From Streptomyces diacarni (GTDB taxonomy: Bacteria > Actinomycetota > Actinomycetes > Streptomycetales > Streptomycetaceae), in assembly GCF_003323715.1 (NCBI RefSeq), contig NZ_QOIN01000047.1, positions 434,001 through 498,000 of the forward strand: 64,000 nt of DNA, written 5' to 3'. Numbering within the stretch: position 1 is the first letter of the stretch; every line of letters starts with the position of its first letter. Made by a program: the position numbers and the translations under genes. This document shows, piece by piece, positions 10,113 through 19,373 of the stretch. Under the pieces are notes generated by a model, which had not been told where the DNA came from, searched no databases, and worked only from the letters and a program-made list of their open reading frames with translations.

Positions 10113-10443
10113 CTGTCTGTCCTACCTCCGTGATCGGCGGCGGCTGAAAAGGTCGCACTCGTCCACCCCTCGCCGCCATTCTCACCCGAATCGGTGCGGG
10201 GTGGGCTGCTCCTATGGCAACAAATCCCCCGCTCCGCCGCGTCAACCGCCGGAGGCAGATCCCGCTACTCCCCCGGGATGACGCGCCCTCCGCCTTTCGG
10301 TTGCCGCCCGCACGAGTCATCTCAGGGTCGGCACGGTGCAGTTCGGCCCACACGAGGCCCGCGCAAGCCCGCCCGAGGCCCGCACAAGCCCGCCCGAGGG
10401 CCGTCGGACATCCGCCCGAGGGCCGTCAGAAGGTGAGAAGCCG
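10113..10443. other. Intergenic region with degenerate 21-bp repeat (10354-10427)
   Basis: 331 bases between the LolA-like gene start and the polyprenyl synthase stop. The right part holds a 21-bp repeat, copies at 10354 and 10375 with one difference, then two diverged units at 10396 and 10418. The left part (10130-10260) must carry the promoter of the LolA-ABC operon; I cannot assign -35/-10 boxes with confidence. The long plus-strand open frame through here has no coding character. Confidence 0.55.
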
Positions 10444-11457
10444 TCAGCCCGCCCGGTCCACCACGGCGGTGCACAGTGCCGCCAGGGCCTCCTTGGCGGC
10501 GTTGTCCGGCAGCGGCGCCAGCATCTCGCGGGCCTCGTCGGCGTAGCGGACGGTCGTGCGTCTGGCCTGCTCCAGCGCCGGGTGGGCGCGCAGCCGGGCC
10601 AGCGCGTCGGCGAGCCGGGCGTCGTCGGACAGGTCCCCGTCGAGCAGGGCGCACAGCTCGCGGTCCTCGCGACTCGCCTCGGGGCGCGCGGCGCGGGCCC
10701 TGACGTAGAGGACCGGCAGTGTGGCGATCCCCTCGCGCAGGTCGGTGCCGGGGGTCTTGCCCGACTCGTGCTCGTCGCTGGCGATGTCGAGCACGTCGTC
10801 GGCGAGCTGGAAGGCGACACCGACGCGCTCGCCGTACTGCGTGAGCACCGAGACGGTCCGCTCGTCGGCGCCCGACATCATGGCGCCGAAGCGGCCCGCG
10901 ACGGCGATCAGGGAGCCGGTCTTGCCGGCGATGACCTCGAGGTAGTGGTCGATGGCGTCGTGGCCCTCGGCGGGGCCCGCCGTCTCCAGGATCTGCCCGG
11001 TGACCAGGCGTTCGAACGCCTCGGCCTGGATGCGGACGGCCTCGGGGCCGAGGTCGGCCAGTATGTGGGAGGCGCGGGAGAAGAGGAAGTCACCGGTGAG
11101 GACGGCGACCGAGTTGTCCCAGTTGGCGTTGGCGCTGGGCACCCCGCGCCGCACGTCGGCCTCGTCCATGACGTCGTCGTGGTAGAGCGTCGCGAGGTGG
11201 GTCAGCTCGACGACGACCGCGGAAGGGACGACACCGGGCGCGTGCGGATCGCCGAACTGCGCCCCGAGCATCACCAGCAGCGGCCGGAACCTTTTCCCTC
11301 CGGCCCGCACCAGGTGCTGGGCCGCGCCCGTTATGAACGGCACGTCGCTCTTGGTGGCCTCGATGAGGCCCTCCTCGACGGCCGCCAATCCCGACAAGGT
11401 ATCGGCTTCGAGAGCCTGGTCCCGCACGCTCAGCCCGAAGGGCCCGACGACGGTCAC
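10444..11457 (-). CDS. Long-chain polyprenyl diphosphate synthase
   Basis: A 337-residue trans-isoprenyl synthase. The first Asp-rich motif is DDVMD (94-98, in LYHDDVMDEADVRRG), preceded by GGKRFRPLL; the second is ADDVLDIASDE near residue 217. Chain elongation makes the side chain of menaquinone, in Streptomyces usually nine isoprene units; chain length cannot be read off directly, although bulky residues are absent just before the first motif, consistent with a long product. GTG 11457 follows AGGAG at 8 bases, giving MTVVGPFGLS, the family's usual start; the open frame extends further upstream without a better site. In Streptomyces this gene sits near nuo, as here. Confidence 0.93.
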   Translation of the reverse strand: MTVVGPFGLSVRDQALEADTLSGLAAVEEGLIEATKSDVPFITGAAQHLVRAGGKRFRPLLVMLGAQFGDPHAPGVVPSAVVVELTHLATLYHDDVMDEADVRRGVPSANANWDNSVAVLTGDFLFSRASHILADLGPEAVRIQAEAFERLVTGQILETAGPAEGHDAIDHYLEVIAGKTGSLIAVAGRFGAMMSGADERTVSVLTQYGERVGVAFQLADDVLDIASDEHESGKTPGTDLREGIATLPVLYVRARAARPEASREDRELCALLDGDLSDDARLADALARLRAHPALEQARRTTVRYADEAREMLAPLPDNAAKEALAALCTAVVDRAG

Positions 11458-11760
11458 GAGGGGTACTCCTGTCTGCGTACGTGGAACGAACAGGTACGGA
11501 TGGCCTACTGCTGCTCGACTGCTGTCGCGCTTGCGGACCGCGGGTGGCACGCGTGGGCCGAGGGCCACCCTCCGCTCTCTCCTGGCAGCGTAACCGGTCA
11601 CATAACGATCACGGTCGGCGCCTGCCCAGCAGAACGTTCTTGGCGCGCAATGCGGAGATATACGGGATATGTTGCACGTCACCCGTTAGGTGCGGTTTGC
11701 AAGCGAGCGTCCGGGACAGCAGAGGCACTCGAATCGCCGAACGTGTCAGGAGCACCACCC
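11458..11760. promoter_or_regulatory. Divergent promoter region, polyprenyl synthase / peptide transporter
   Basis: 303 bases between divergent starts, with lower GC than its surroundings at 11590-11710. A possible plus-strand promoter is TTCTTG (11637-11642), 16-base spacer, TATACG (11659-11664). A TTGCA/TGCAA inverted pair lies at about 11673-11702. No minus-strand promoter could be fixed. The boxes are guesses from spacing and similarity only. Confidence 0.3.
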
Positions 11761-13326
11761 GTGTCCCCCAGATCCAGCCAGGACCCGACGCCGCACGGAC
11801 AGGACGGAGGCGCAAACCCTACGTCCCCCGACGGGCCCGCGGACACCGCGGGGTCCGCCGGCGACGCGGCGCCCACCGGGCGTGACTTCCTGGGGCACCC
11901 CCGCGGGCTGCTCCCCCTGTCGGGCCTGGAGGTCTGGGAACGCTTCTCGTTCCTGGGCATGCAGGCCATCCTGGTCCTCTTCTTCTCCGCCACCGCGGCC
12001 GACGGGGGTCTGGGCATGGAGCCCGGCGCCGCCGCCTCCGTCGCGGCCGGCTACAGCACCCTGGTCTACCTGCTGTCGGTGGCGGGCGGGTGGATCGCCG
12101 ACCGGATGCTCGGCTCCTACCGCTCGGTCCTCTACGGCGCCCTGCTCATCGCCTGCGGCCACTACGCGATGGCGATTCCGGCCGCCGCCTCCACGTGGAT
12201 CGGCCTGGGGCTGATCAGCGCCGGCACGGGCATGCTCAAGCCGAACGTCGCCGCCATGGTCGGCAAGCTCTACTCGGCCACCGACGAGCGCAGGGACGCC
12301 GGCTTCTCGCTCTACTACATGAGCATCAACATCGGCGCCTTCCTCGGCCCGATCGTCACGGGGCTGCTGGGCGAGGACGTCGACTGGCACTGGGGCTTCT
12401 CCGCGGCGGCGGTCGGCATGACGTTCGGCATCATCCAGTACGTCGCAGGACACCGGCACCTGGCGGGACGCAAGGAGGGCGCCGAGTTCGCGCTGCCGCC
12501 CGCCGCCATGCGCCGCGCGGTGTGGCTGATCGCGGCCGGTCTCGTGGTGGTGGCCGGGGCGTGCGTGGCGCTGTCGCTCGGGGGCGCGCTGACACTGTCG
12601 GGCTTCGTGGACGCGCTGACGTACGTGTCGATGGCGGCGCCCGTCGCCTACTTCGCCGTCATGTGGCGCAGCCCCCGGGTGACGCCGCAGGAGCGGGGCA
12701 GGCTGCGGCCCTTCCTCGTGCTGTGGCTGGCCTCCGTGGCGTTCAACTTCGTGCTCTTCCAGTCGTACACGGTCCTGGTGCTGCTCACGGACAACCATGT
12801 GAACACCAGCGTCTTCGGCTACCACGCGCCCTCCAGCTGGATCAGTTCGGCGCTGGGTGCCGTCTCGGTGCTCTCCGCGCCGTTCATCGCGGGCGCCTGG
12901 CAGCGGATGGGGCCGCGGCAGCCGCAGGCCTCGAACAAGCTGGCGTTCGGCGTGCTGCTGGGCGGTCTCGGCTTCCTCGTGCTCGTCCCCGTCCTGCTGG
13001 GCAAGTCGGGGGACGGCTGGCAGATCAGCCTGGTGTGGATCGTGCTGGCGGTGCTGTTCATCGGCGTCGGTGACGTGCTGCTGGAGTCCACCGGGCTGTC
13101 GGCGACGAGCAAGCTGGCACCGGCCGCCTTCAGCAGCCAGGCGCTCGCCCTGTGGTTCCTCTCACTCGCCCTGGCCACCGGCGTCCAGGCGCAGACGGTG
13201 AAGTTCTACGGCCGGATCGCGGACAGCCTCTACTTCACGCTCAACGGTGCCGTCGCCGTCGTCGTCGGGCTCGCCGTCCTCGCCGTGGCCCCGTGGCTGC
13301 GCCGCACCATGCACCCGATCCACTGA
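11761..13326 (+). CDS. POT/PTR-family proton-coupled peptide transporter
   Basis: A 521-residue major-facilitator protein with about 12-14 helices. After a 40-residue hydrophilic N-terminus comes GLEVWERFSFLGMQAILVLF, where the ExxER-type proton-coupling motif is seen as EVWERFSF. The family signature is GGWIADRMLGSYRSVLYGA and a second marker is FSLYYMSINIGAFLGP. It should import di- and tripeptides with protons. GTG 11761 follows AGGAG at 8 bases; the open frame upstream to 10336 is non-coding. It is transcribed away from the polyprenyl synthase with no obvious functional link. Its last codons and stop are duplicated in the 3' flank. Confidence 0.92.
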   Translation: MSPRSSQDPTPHGQDGGANPTSPDGPADTAGSAGDAAPTGRDFLGHPRGLLPLSGLEVWERFSFLGMQAILVLFFSATAADGGLGMEPGAAASVAAGYSTLVYLLSVAGGWIADRMLGSYRSVLYGALLIACGHYAMAIPAAASTWIGLGLISAGTGMLKPNVAAMVGKLYSATDERRDAGFSLYYMSINIGAFLGPIVTGLLGEDVDWHWGFSAAAVGMTFGIIQYVAGHRHLAGRKEGAEFALPPAAMRRAVWLIAAGLVVVAGACVALSLGGALTLSGFVDALTYVSMAAPVAYFAVMWRSPRVTPQERGRLRPFLVLWLASVAFNFVLFQSYTVLVLLTDNHVNTSVFGYHAPSSWISSALGAVSVLSAPFIAGAWQRMGPRQPQASNKLAFGVLLGGLGFLVLVPVLLGKSGDGWQISLVWIVLAVLFIGVGDVLLESTGLSATSKLAPAAFSSQALALWFLSLALATGVQAQTVKFYGRIADSLYFTLNGAVAVVVGLAVLAVAPWLRRTMHPIH

Positions 13327-13357
13327 GCGCGCCCGGCACCCGATCCACTGAGCGCGC
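13311..13357. repeat. 22-bp direct repeat duplicating the 3' end and stop of the transporter gene
   Basis: The 22 bases at 13311-13332, covering the last codons, the TGA stop (13324-13326) and six bases beyond, recur perfectly at 13336-13357 with 25-base period. The second copy therefore contains a second stop in the same context. Confidence 0.92.
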
Positions 13358-13384
13358 ACGGGCCCGCCACCCCGCCCCGTGCGC
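13354..13384 (+). terminator. Possible terminator after the peptide transporter gene
   Basis: Inverted repeat GCGCACGGG / CCCGTGCGC with a 13-base loop, starting about 28 bases after the stop and partly inside the duplicated segment. Confidence 0.5.
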
Positions 13385-13461
13385 CCGAATCGCCGAGCGC
13401 GTCGCCCGGCGGACCCCCCGGTGCCCGGAAACCTTCCGCACATGTCCGAAGATTTACAGCT

Positions 13462-15489
13462 ATGCACATCCGCACCCCTGAAGAGTTCCCGTACCGCGTC
13501 GTCCGTGAGGACCTGTGGATCCCCACACCGACCGGCGAACACCTGTACGCGCGCGTGTGGCGGCCCGTCACCGAGGAGCCGGTGCCCGTGCTCCTGGAGT
13601 ACCTCCCCTACCGGCTGAGCGACTGGACGGCCCCGCGCGACGCCCAGCGCCACCCCTGGTACGCCGGGCACGGCTACGCCTCCGTCCGCGTCGACGTACG
13701 CGGCCACGGCAACGCCGAGGGGCTGCCCGGCGACGAGTACGACGAGCGCGAGCTCGCCGACGGCGAGGCCGTCATCGCCTGGCTGGCCGCCCAGCCCTGG
13801 TCCAGCGGCAGGGTCGGCATGTTCGGCATCTCCTGGGGCGGCTTCAACAGCCTCCAGCTGGCCGCCCGCGCCCCCGAGGCCCTCAAGGCGATCGTCACCG
13901 TCTGCTCCTCGGACGACCGCTACGACAACGACGTGCACTACATGGGCGGCTCCGTGCTGGCCGTGGACATGCACGCCTGGGCCTCCACCATGCTCGCCTT
14001 CGCCTCACGCCCGCCGGACCCCGCGCAGGTCGGCGACGGCTGGCGGGACATGTGGCTGCGCCGCCTGGAGGCGCTCGACCCGTTCATCCACACCTGGCTC
14101 GACCACCAGACCCGCGACGACTACTGGCGGCACGGCAGCGCCTGCGAGAACTACGCCGCCGTCGACGCGGCCGTCCTCGCGGTCGGCGGCTGGCACGACC
14201 CCTACCGCGACACCGTGCTACGGCTGGTCGAACACCTGCCCAGGCAGAGCGGCGCTCCGGTGCGCGGGCTGATCGGCCCCTGGTCGCACCAGTACCCGGA
14301 CCGCGGCCTGCCGCCGGGGCCCGCCATCGGCTTCCTCCAGGAGACGCTGCGCTGGTGGGACCGGTGGCTCAAGGACGAGGACACCGGCGTCATGGACGAG
14401 CCGCTGCTGCGCTCGTGGATCAGCGAGTCGCACCCGCCCGCGACGGTCTACCCGCAGCTGGAGGGGCGCTGGGTGGGTGACTCCCAGTGGCCCTCCCCCG
14501 CCGTCACCATGACGCCGTACGAGCTGCCGGGCAGCGGCCCGTTCGTGGTGCGCTCACCGCAGCACACCGGGGTGGACGCGGGACGCTTCTTCCCGTTCGG
14601 GAACGAGGCCGACCTGCCGCCCGACCAGCGCGAGGAGGACGGGCGGTCCGTCTGCTTCGACTCCGCGGTGCTGGACGGGCGCGTGGAGGTGCTGGGACGG
14701 CCGCGGGTGCGGCTGCGCCTCACCTGCCAGGTCCCCCGCGGCCAGGTCGTCGCGCGCGTGTGCGACGTGGCGCCCGACGGCTCTTCCACCCTGGTGACCC
14801 GGGGCGTACTCAACCTCTCGGCCCGGCACGGGCGCGACCGCGTGGTGGAGTGGGAGCCCGGAGCGACGGAGGACGTCGGCTTCGAACTCAACGGAATCGG
14901 CCACGCGTTCCCCGCGGGACACCGCATCAGGATCGCGCTCTCCTCGGCCTACTGGCCCTGGATCTGGCCCCAGCCGGGCAGCGAGGCGGGCTGGGTGCTC
15001 GACCCCTCACACAGCACCCTGGAACTGCCCGTACGGAACCCGGCGGCCGACGAGGGCGCCCCCGCGATCCGGTTCGGGGAACCCGAGCAGGCCGAACCCC
15101 TCGGCGTGCGCTACCCGGACGCCGAGACCGGCACCCAGCGGCCCGAGAGGCGCGTGGTGCGCGACGTCGCCGCCGGCCGGTGGCGGCTGGAGGTCGACCC
15201 CCGCTACGGCGGCACCCGCATCTACCCGGACGGGCTGGAGTTCACCGAGAACGCCCTGGAGACCTACGTCATCGACGAAGGCGACCCGCTCAGCGCCCGC
15301 GCCGTCTCCGAGTGGGAGGTCGGACTGCGCCGCCCGGCCCCGGGCTGGCACGCCCGCCTGCGCACCCGCTCCGAACTCCGCGCCGACGAGAGCGACTTCA
15401 TCGCCGTGAACGAGGTCACCTGCTGGGACGGCGAGACCGAGGTGTTCTCCCGGACGTGGGAGCGGCGGATCAGGCGTACAGCCGGCTGA
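13462..15489 (+). CDS. CocE/NonD-family alpha/beta hydrolase
   Basis: A 675-residue acyl hydrolase or X-Pro dipeptidyl-peptidase-like enzyme. The nucleophile is S124 in GMFGISWGGF, and YASVRVDVRGHGNAEG upstream is the typical oxyanion strand. The C-terminal 250 residues form the jelly-roll of this family (RVRLRLTCQVPRGQ, NGIGHAFPAGHRIRIALSS). The likely acid and base are D in VGGWHDPY and H in GPWSHQYP. No signal peptide is visible, so it is probably cytoplasmic; the substrate is unknown. ATG 13462 lacks a clear ribosome site; it was chosen because homologues start MHIRTPEEFPY-like and no other in-frame start is close. A strong hairpin follows the stop. Confidence 0.88.
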   Translation: MHIRTPEEFPYRVVREDLWIPTPTGEHLYARVWRPVTEEPVPVLLEYLPYRLSDWTAPRDAQRHPWYAGHGYASVRVDVRGHGNAEGLPGDEYDERELADGEAVIAWLAAQPWSSGRVGMFGISWGGFNSLQLAARAPEALKAIVTVCSSDDRYDNDVHYMGGSVLAVDMHAWASTMLAFASRPPDPAQVGDGWRDMWLRRLEALDPFIHTWLDHQTRDDYWRHGSACENYAAVDAAVLAVGGWHDPYRDTVLRLVEHLPRQSGAPVRGLIGPWSHQYPDRGLPPGPAIGFLQETLRWWDRWLKDEDTGVMDEPLLRSWISESHPPATVYPQLEGRWVGDSQWPSPAVTMTPYELPGSGPFVVRSPQHTGVDAGRFFPFGNEADLPPDQREEDGRSVCFDSAVLDGRVEVLGRPRVRLRLTCQVPRGQVVARVCDVAPDGSSTLVTRGVLNLSARHGRDRVVEWEPGATEDVGFELNGIGHAFPAGHRIRIALSSAYWPWIWPQPGSEAGWVLDPSHSTLELPVRNPAADEGAPAIRFGEPEQAEPLGVRYPDAETGTQRPERRVVRDVAAGRWRLEVDPRYGGTRIYPDGLEFTENALETYVIDEGDPLSARAVSEWEVGLRRPAPGWHARLRTRSELRADESDFIAVNEVTCWDGETEVFSRTWERRIRRTAG

Positions 15490-15497
15490 CCCTCTGC

Positions 15498-15528
15498 CGT
15501 CCGCCCCGGCCACCGGCCGGGGCGGACG
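15498..15528 (+). terminator. Terminator after the CocE-type hydrolase
   Basis: Perfect 14-bp stem (CGTCCGCCCCGGCC and complement) with a 3-base loop, 8 bases after the stop. The remaining 200 bases before the convergent gene stop at 15730 show nothing recognisable. Confidence 0.75.
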
Positions 15529-15729
15529 CCTGCGCCGACGACGGCGAAGGCAACGGCAACGGCCCGGCCCGTCCGTGCGAAAACCTCGTCGCTCCCGGTG
15601 AACCATCCCGCCGCGCGTGACGTCGAACAGCGCTGTAAGGCCCGGTACCGGATGCCCACGGCACCCGGACGGGACCTCGGCCGTCCCGCGCACGTGGAGG
15701 ACGGTCGACCTCGCCCGACGAGTGGTGTG

Positions 15730-17127
15730 CTAGGCACGGGCCCGGTTCGCCGCCGCGCGGGTGAAGTCGCCCCGCTGGACGCGGACGGCCAGCGGGTCGG
15801 CCGTCAACGAGCCGTACCCGGTGGCGGCCCACAGGCTCCGCTCCGGCGGGACCTCGAAGTAGGGCACCTCGCTGTCGCCGTCCCGTGCCCTCAGCACCTC
15901 GGGCGGGCGGTGCGCCCGGACCGCCTCGGCGCACTCCCGGCACGCCGCCACGCGCAGCGGATCGCGCTGCCCGAGCGGACGCCAGCGGATCCGCCGCACG
16001 CCACGCCCGTGCAGCGGATGGAAGAAGCACAGCGGCAGCGCCTCACGGTTCCTGGCCGCCCGCGCGCCCCGCTTGGCGGGGGCCCGCAGCGCGGCCCGGC
16101 CCTCCTCGACCAGCGCGAGCGCCCCTGCCAGGTCGGCGAGTCCCTCGGCGGCGTCCAGCACCGTTGTGGCCGCCTCGTACGCGTCCAGGGCGCGACGCAT
16201 CCCGTCTGCGCCACCGTCCGCCGCTTCGCGCCCGGACACGTCCTCCCCCAGGCGGACGACCTCCTCGCGTGCCCGTTCGCGCAGCGCACCGACCTGCTCG
16301 CCACGAGCGGTGGCGAACACCGACCGCGCCCCCGCCGCGGGGAGCACGGCAGCCCGCCGGGGCCGCCACCACAGCACAGCGACCACGCCGAGCACCAGTG
16401 CGCTCACCCCTCCCGCGAGGAAGGCCGCGGAAGCGGGGACCCCCAAGCTCCCGCCGTCCGCCGCCGGTTTCCCGGACGGCGCCGCGTCCCCGCCCCCGTT
16501 CTGCGCCGCACCCGGCCCTTCGCCGTGGCCCACGCCCCGTGCCGCCTCCTTCTCCCGCGCCTTCTCGTAGACGCGCATGCCGTTGCCCTCGGCCGTGAGG
16601 TCGACGGCGCGGGAGAAGCGCGCGGCGAAGCCCTTCGTCCGCATGCCGTCGAGTTCACCGACGGCCAAGGCCGCGTACCGGGCCTCGTACCGCTCCTCAT
16701 CGGGCCACTCGTGGCCTTCCACGGACCGGTCGTCGTCCCAGCCGGAGTTGGTGAGCAGGATGAACTCCTCGCCGCCGCGCGCCAACTCCTCGTGCATGAC
16801 GGCGGCGAGCTGCTCGGCCGAGCCGCGCCAGGCGTCCGGCCCCGTGCCCCCCTTGTCCGTGAAGGGCATCAGGACGACCTTGATGGGCAGCCCGGTCCCG
16901 GCGATCCGCCTCTCCAGCGCACGCTCCTGGGCCCGCGACATCCGCGCCCTGTAGGAGTCGGCGACGTGCACCGGGGAGGAGCGCAGAGCGGCCGCGATCC
17001 GGTCGCCCGACGCGCCCTGAGGCGAAGCGGCCCACGCGTGCGCGGGCGAGCCGAGGGCCGTAACGGAAAGCGCCGCCACGACAGCGCCCGCCCGGCGGCA
17101 GCGGTCAGCCGGAGACGTCGGACACAT
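15730..17127 (-). CDS. Membrane-anchored protein of unknown function, one extracytoplasmic module
   Basis: About 465 residues. ATG 17127 follows AGGGAG at 8 bases and lies inside the end of the upstream gene (23-base overlap). Layout: signal peptide (VVAALSVTALGSPAHAWA); an extracytoplasmic module (about 35-200) with RSSPVHVADSY, GLPIKVVLMPF, MHEELARGGEEFILLT; a Gly/Asp-rich linker; one membrane helix (AAFLAGGVSALVLGVVAVLW); and a cytoplasmic domain with a helical repeat (LDAAEGLADLAGALALVEEG) and a probable metal knuckle, PLCFFHPLHGRG followed by ACRECAEAV. I do not recognise a named family. The same module and tail occur in the adjacent gene, so the pair arose by duplication. Confidence 0.7.
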   Translation of the reverse strand: MCPTSPADRCRRAGAVVAALSVTALGSPAHAWAASPQGASGDRIAAALRSSPVHVADSYRARMSRAQERALERRIAGTGLPIKVVLMPFTDKGGTGPDAWRGSAEQLAAVMHEELARGGEEFILLTNSGWDDDRSVEGHEWPDEERYEARYAALAVGELDGMRTKGFAARFSRAVDLTAEGNGMRVYEKAREKEAARGVGHGEGPGAAQNGGGDAAPSGKPAADGGSLGVPASAAFLAGGVSALVLGVVAVLWWRPRRAAVLPAAGARSVFATARGEQVGALRERAREEVVRLGEDVSGREAADGGADGMRRALDAYEAATTVLDAAEGLADLAGALALVEEGRAALRAPAKRGARAARNREALPLCFFHPLHGRGVRRIRWRPLGQRDPLRVAACRECAEAVRAHRPPEVLRARDGDSEVPYFEVPPERSLWAATGYGSLTADPLAVRVQRGDFTRAAANRARA

Positions 17128-19249
17128 GGAAGCGCTCCCTGACGTGGTGGATGAGGTGCCGGACCTCACTGGTGGCGGCGCGGCCGAGTGGGCCCGGCGA
17201 CTCGCGGTACGGCACCGGACTGCCGTCGGCCCCCGGCAGCAGCAGGCCGCGCGCCCGTGCGGACCCGGCGGCCGCCGTGCGGCAGGCCGCACACCCGGCC
17301 GCACGTTTGGCGGGCTCGTGCGTACCGTGCAGCGGGTTGACGGAGCACAGCCGGCGCCGCACCGCGTGCCGCCCGCTCACGCCGAGCGCCGCGCGGCCCG
17401 CCCGGACGAGCGCGAGCGCGGCCGCCAGGTCGCCGGTGTCCGCGTCCGCGTCGATCCGTCCGTCGCCCTGCCGGTCGAGCAGGAGCACCGCGGCGTCCAG
17501 ACAGGCCCACACATGGCCCCTGGCGGCCTTGTCGAGGCGCCCCCCGGCGGCGTCGAACGCGGCGGTGAGTTCTTCCAGCTCCCGCCCCGCGGCCCGGCGG
17601 AGCCACCGGCGGCGCGGACGGGAGGGCGCGTCCCGCCCTCCCGCCTCCGGGGCGGCCCGGGCCGCCGGAACCCACGGCAGTGAGGCGGTGAGACGTCCGC
17701 CCTCGCGTATCCGCCGCCGCGCGGCGAGCGCACCCCACCCGGCCAGTACCAGCCCGGCCGCGCCGCCGGCCGCGGGGCGGTAGGCACCGGAGTCGATCGG
17801 TGCCAGTGACGTGTCCGCGGGCTCGTCCACCCGCCCCGCGTCCTCGGGATGGCCGGGCGGGCCCTGGGGCACGCCCTCGACGTGCCGGGCCAGTGCGGTG
17901 ATCCGGCGTCCCAGCGCCGGCTCTTCGTCACTGTCCTCGGGGCCGTAGCGGATCCAGTCGCCGTAGTCGTCCAGCTCCTTGGCGGCGAGCTTCACACCCC
18001 AGTTGGCGACGGTGACCTCGTACCCGTCGAAGCCGTCGCCTCCCGCGAGGATGTAGAGACCGTCCTCGCCGAGGCTCTTGTGCAGCCGCTGAAGGAAGAG
18101 GTCCTCGTCGCCGCCCGACTCGTCCTCCTTCGCCAGCGCCGGAAGAACCACCAGCCGGGCGGGCACCTCCAGCCCGGACAACCGCTCCCGCACGGCGGTC
18201 AGGTCGCTGCCGTCGAGCGCGGCGGGCGACTCGGGATCCTGGTAGACCGGCCCCCGGCGCAGCCCCTCCGCGACCCGGTCCGCGCGCAGTTGCAGATCGT
18301 GCGCGGTCGGCCGGGCCGACGGAACGGCCTTCTCCCCCTGCGCGAAGGCCACCGCGCCCGCGTGCACGAGCACGGCGGCGCCGATCGCGCACACGAGCGG
18401 CACCCCGTAGCCCACGAGCGCACGGCGGCCGTGACCGCGGTGGCGCCGGCAGACCGTGCAGCCGACGGCGAGGACGAGGAGCGGCACCCCGCCCGCCAGG
18501 GCCCCCGCCACACCCGAGTTGACGGACCTTGCCTCGCGCGTGGTGTAGAACGGCTCGGAACGCTTCTCGTCGACGAGGCGTCTCTCCTCCGCCTCCGACG
18601 CGCGCGCGGCGGCCTTCGCCCCGCTCAGCCCCACGATGTCCACGAACCGGGTGAAGACGTCGAGCGCCGTCGCATCCGAGGGCATCTCCCACTCCGCCGC
18701 CCGCGCCGCGTCCGCGGCCGGGACGGACACCCCGCGGGCCACGGCCTCCACCTCGTCGCCGGACGTGCCGTCCACCAGGACGTAGAGGCCCCTGCGGTCC
18801 AACTCCCGGTGGACGGCGTCAAGGAGTTCGCGCGCGTCGAGAGCGGTGTGGAAGGGGACCACGAGGACGTAGGTCGGAACGCCGGTGCGCGCGGCCTGCG
18901 CGGCGAAGCGGGACGCGGCCGAGCGGGGGTGGGCGAACGGGATCTGGTCCGAGACGTGCACCGGGTCCGCACGAAGTCGCCCCGCGAACCAGGCGGCCTG
19001 CCGCGCCGGCCCGTCGGCCTCCTGGCCCGCCGGCGCCTGCCCTTCCCCCGAAGCGCCGGTGGTTACCGCACCCGCGGGCGTTGCCGCACCCGCGGGCGTT
19101 GCCGCACCTGCGGCTGAGCCGGCGGTGGTGGTTGCCGCGCCTTCGAGTGCTGCGGAGCCCCCGGCTGCTGCCGCGGTCGCGGCACTCTGCCCGGGACCGA
19201 GCACCGCGCCCAGCGACAGGACGGCCGCGGCCAGAATGACGCGTCGCAC
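17105..19249 (-). CDS. Multi-pass protein of unknown function with two extracytoplasmic modules
   Basis: About 714 residues from GTG 19249, which has GAGGGGG 5-6 bases upstream; the frame opens earlier but lacks a better start. Layout: signal peptide; Ala/Thr/Gly low-complexity stretch; module 1 (RADPVHVSDQIP, GVPTYVLVVPF, LDRRGLYVLVDG); membrane helix; short Cys/His/Arg loop (CTVCRRHRGHGRR); second helix; module 2 (RRGPVYQDPES, LEVPARLVVLPAL, LGEDGLYILAGG); third helix; cytoplasmic domain with CSVNPLHGTHEP and GCAACRTAAAG. The tail matches that of the next gene. The modules look like ligand or peptide-recognition folds facing outward, but no catalytic residues stand out. Function unknown. 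Confidence 0.7.
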   Translation of the reverse strand: MRRVILAAAVLSLGAVLGPGQSAATAAAAGGSAALEGAATTTAGSAAGAATPAGAATPAGAVTTGASGEGQAPAGQEADGPARQAAWFAGRLRADPVHVSDQIPFAHPRSAASRFAAQAARTGVPTYVLVVPFHTALDARELLDAVHRELDRRGLYVLVDGTSGDEVEAVARGVSVPAADAARAAEWEMPSDATALDVFTRFVDIVGLSGAKAAARASEAEERRLVDEKRSEPFYTTREARSVNSGVAGALAGGVPLLVLAVGCTVCRRHRGHGRRALVGYGVPLVCAIGAAVLVHAGAVAFAQGEKAVPSARPTAHDLQLRADRVAEGLRRGPVYQDPESPAALDGSDLTAVRERLSGLEVPARLVVLPALAKEDESGGDEDLFLQRLHKSLGEDGLYILAGGDGFDGYEVTVANWGVKLAAKELDDYGDWIRYGPEDSDEEPALGRRITALARHVEGVPQGPPGHPEDAGRVDEPADTSLAPIDSGAYRPAAGGAAGLVLAGWGALAARRRIREGGRLTASLPWVPAARAAPEAGGRDAPSRPRRRWLRRAAGRELEELTAAFDAAGGRLDKAARGHVWACLDAAVLLLDRQGDGRIDADADTGDLAAALALVRAGRAALGVSGRHAVRRRLCSVNPLHGTHEPAKRAAGCAACRTAAAGSARARGLLLPGADGSPVPYRESPGPLGRAATSEVRHLIHHVRERFHVSDVSG

Positions 19250-19360
19250 GGCAGCCCCCTCACACCTTCGCGAGCATCCTAGGCGGCGGGGCTCGCCGGA
19301 CACGGGGCAGGGACCGCCCGACGAGCTCGCGCACCGGTGTTCCCGCGCCGCCCTCCCTCA

Positions 19361-19366
19361 TAGTGT
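19361..19366 (+). promoter_or_regulatory. Putative -10 box giving a leaderless fumarylacetoacetase mRNA
   Basis: TAGTGT ends 7 bases before the ATG at 19374, and no ribosome site precedes that codon, so transcription would start at or next to the start codon. No convincing -35 box is seen. Confidence 0.35.
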
Positions 19367-19373
19367 GACCTCC

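Noticed and set aside
10336..11760. A 996-residue plus-strand frame that would extend the peptide transporter upstream
   Set aside because: The extension runs antisense through the polyprenyl synthase gene and lacks transporter sequence; GTG 11761 has a ribosome site.
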